The notes beneath the pieces were generated by a model that saw only the letters and a list, made by a program, of their open reading frames with translations, was not told the origin of the DNA and made no database searches. DNA of 5,965 bases from Candidatus Poribacteria bacterium (GTDB taxonomy: Bacteria > Poribacteria > WGA-4E > UBA9662), in the NCBI GenBank assembly GCA_002729015.1, contig PBVO01000092.1:1-5965 (forward strand), in the 5' to 3' direction. Numbering within the stretch: position 1 is the first letter of the stretch; each line of letters begins with the position of its first letter. A program made the translations under genes and the position numbers. Below are positions 5,899 through 5,965 of this stretch, in pieces.

Positions 5899-5965
5899 GG
5901 AAATTTACACTAACTATGCTCGTCGCACAGTATTGAGATATTGAAAAAAAGTAAAATCTATTCAG

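Noticed and set aside
5821..5965. Terminator or structured RNA upstream of the gene
   Set aside because: I found only three-to-four base-pair stems and A/T runs, none with a stable stem followed by a U tract, and no tRNA-like pattern.

Overview
The window holds essentially one gene, read on the minus strand and occupying everything from about position 5698 to the left edge. It encodes a very large exported, multidomain protein. In order it has a Sec-type signal peptide, a short His-rich stretch, a zinc metallopeptidase domain of the HExxHxxGxxHD (reprolysin/metzincin) type, an Ig-like beta-sandwich, a right-handed parallel beta-helix ending in a choice-of-anchor-Q-like motif, and then a long array of SDS22/internalin-like 22-residue leucine-rich repeats (LRRs). 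The LRRs are grouped in modules, each opened by the same cap (xxIPDxNLRxxLExxLGK).

The annotated frame ends at a TAG at 1871-1873. The same frame then continues for 623 more sense codons to the left edge with no stop, and it carries three more complete LRR modules plus the start of a fourth. The TAG falls at a module-end position where later modules have Ser (for example TCG, one base from TAG). I read this as a single-base interruption, whether a real nonsense mutation, a switch, or a sequencing error, and not the natural end of the protein. A near-duplicated 180-nt segment lies on each side of the TAG at an offset of exactly 480 nt. Recombination between the copies would remove the TAG and keep the frame.

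Right of the gene (5699-5965) is its upstream region. It has a good Shine-Dalgarno sequence, a possible 33-codon leader ORF whose stop overlaps the gene's start in an ATGA arrangement, and a weak promoter candidate resembling the Bacteroidota consensus. I see no tRNA, rRNA, CRISPR, insertion sequence or terminator. Plus-strand open frames are shadows of the LRR codons.

The host is an environmental bacterium of modest GC content. The combination of a reprolysin-like peptidase with capped LRR modules recalls proteins I associate from memory with Poribacteria and similar uncultured lineages. The promoter guess points weakly to Bacteroidota. With one gene and no search, the phylum cannot be settled. 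The protein probably acts outside the cell or on its surface: the N-terminal domain would be a protease and the beta-helix and LRRs would provide carbohydrate or protein binding. Any C-terminal anchor or secretion signal lies beyond the left edge.
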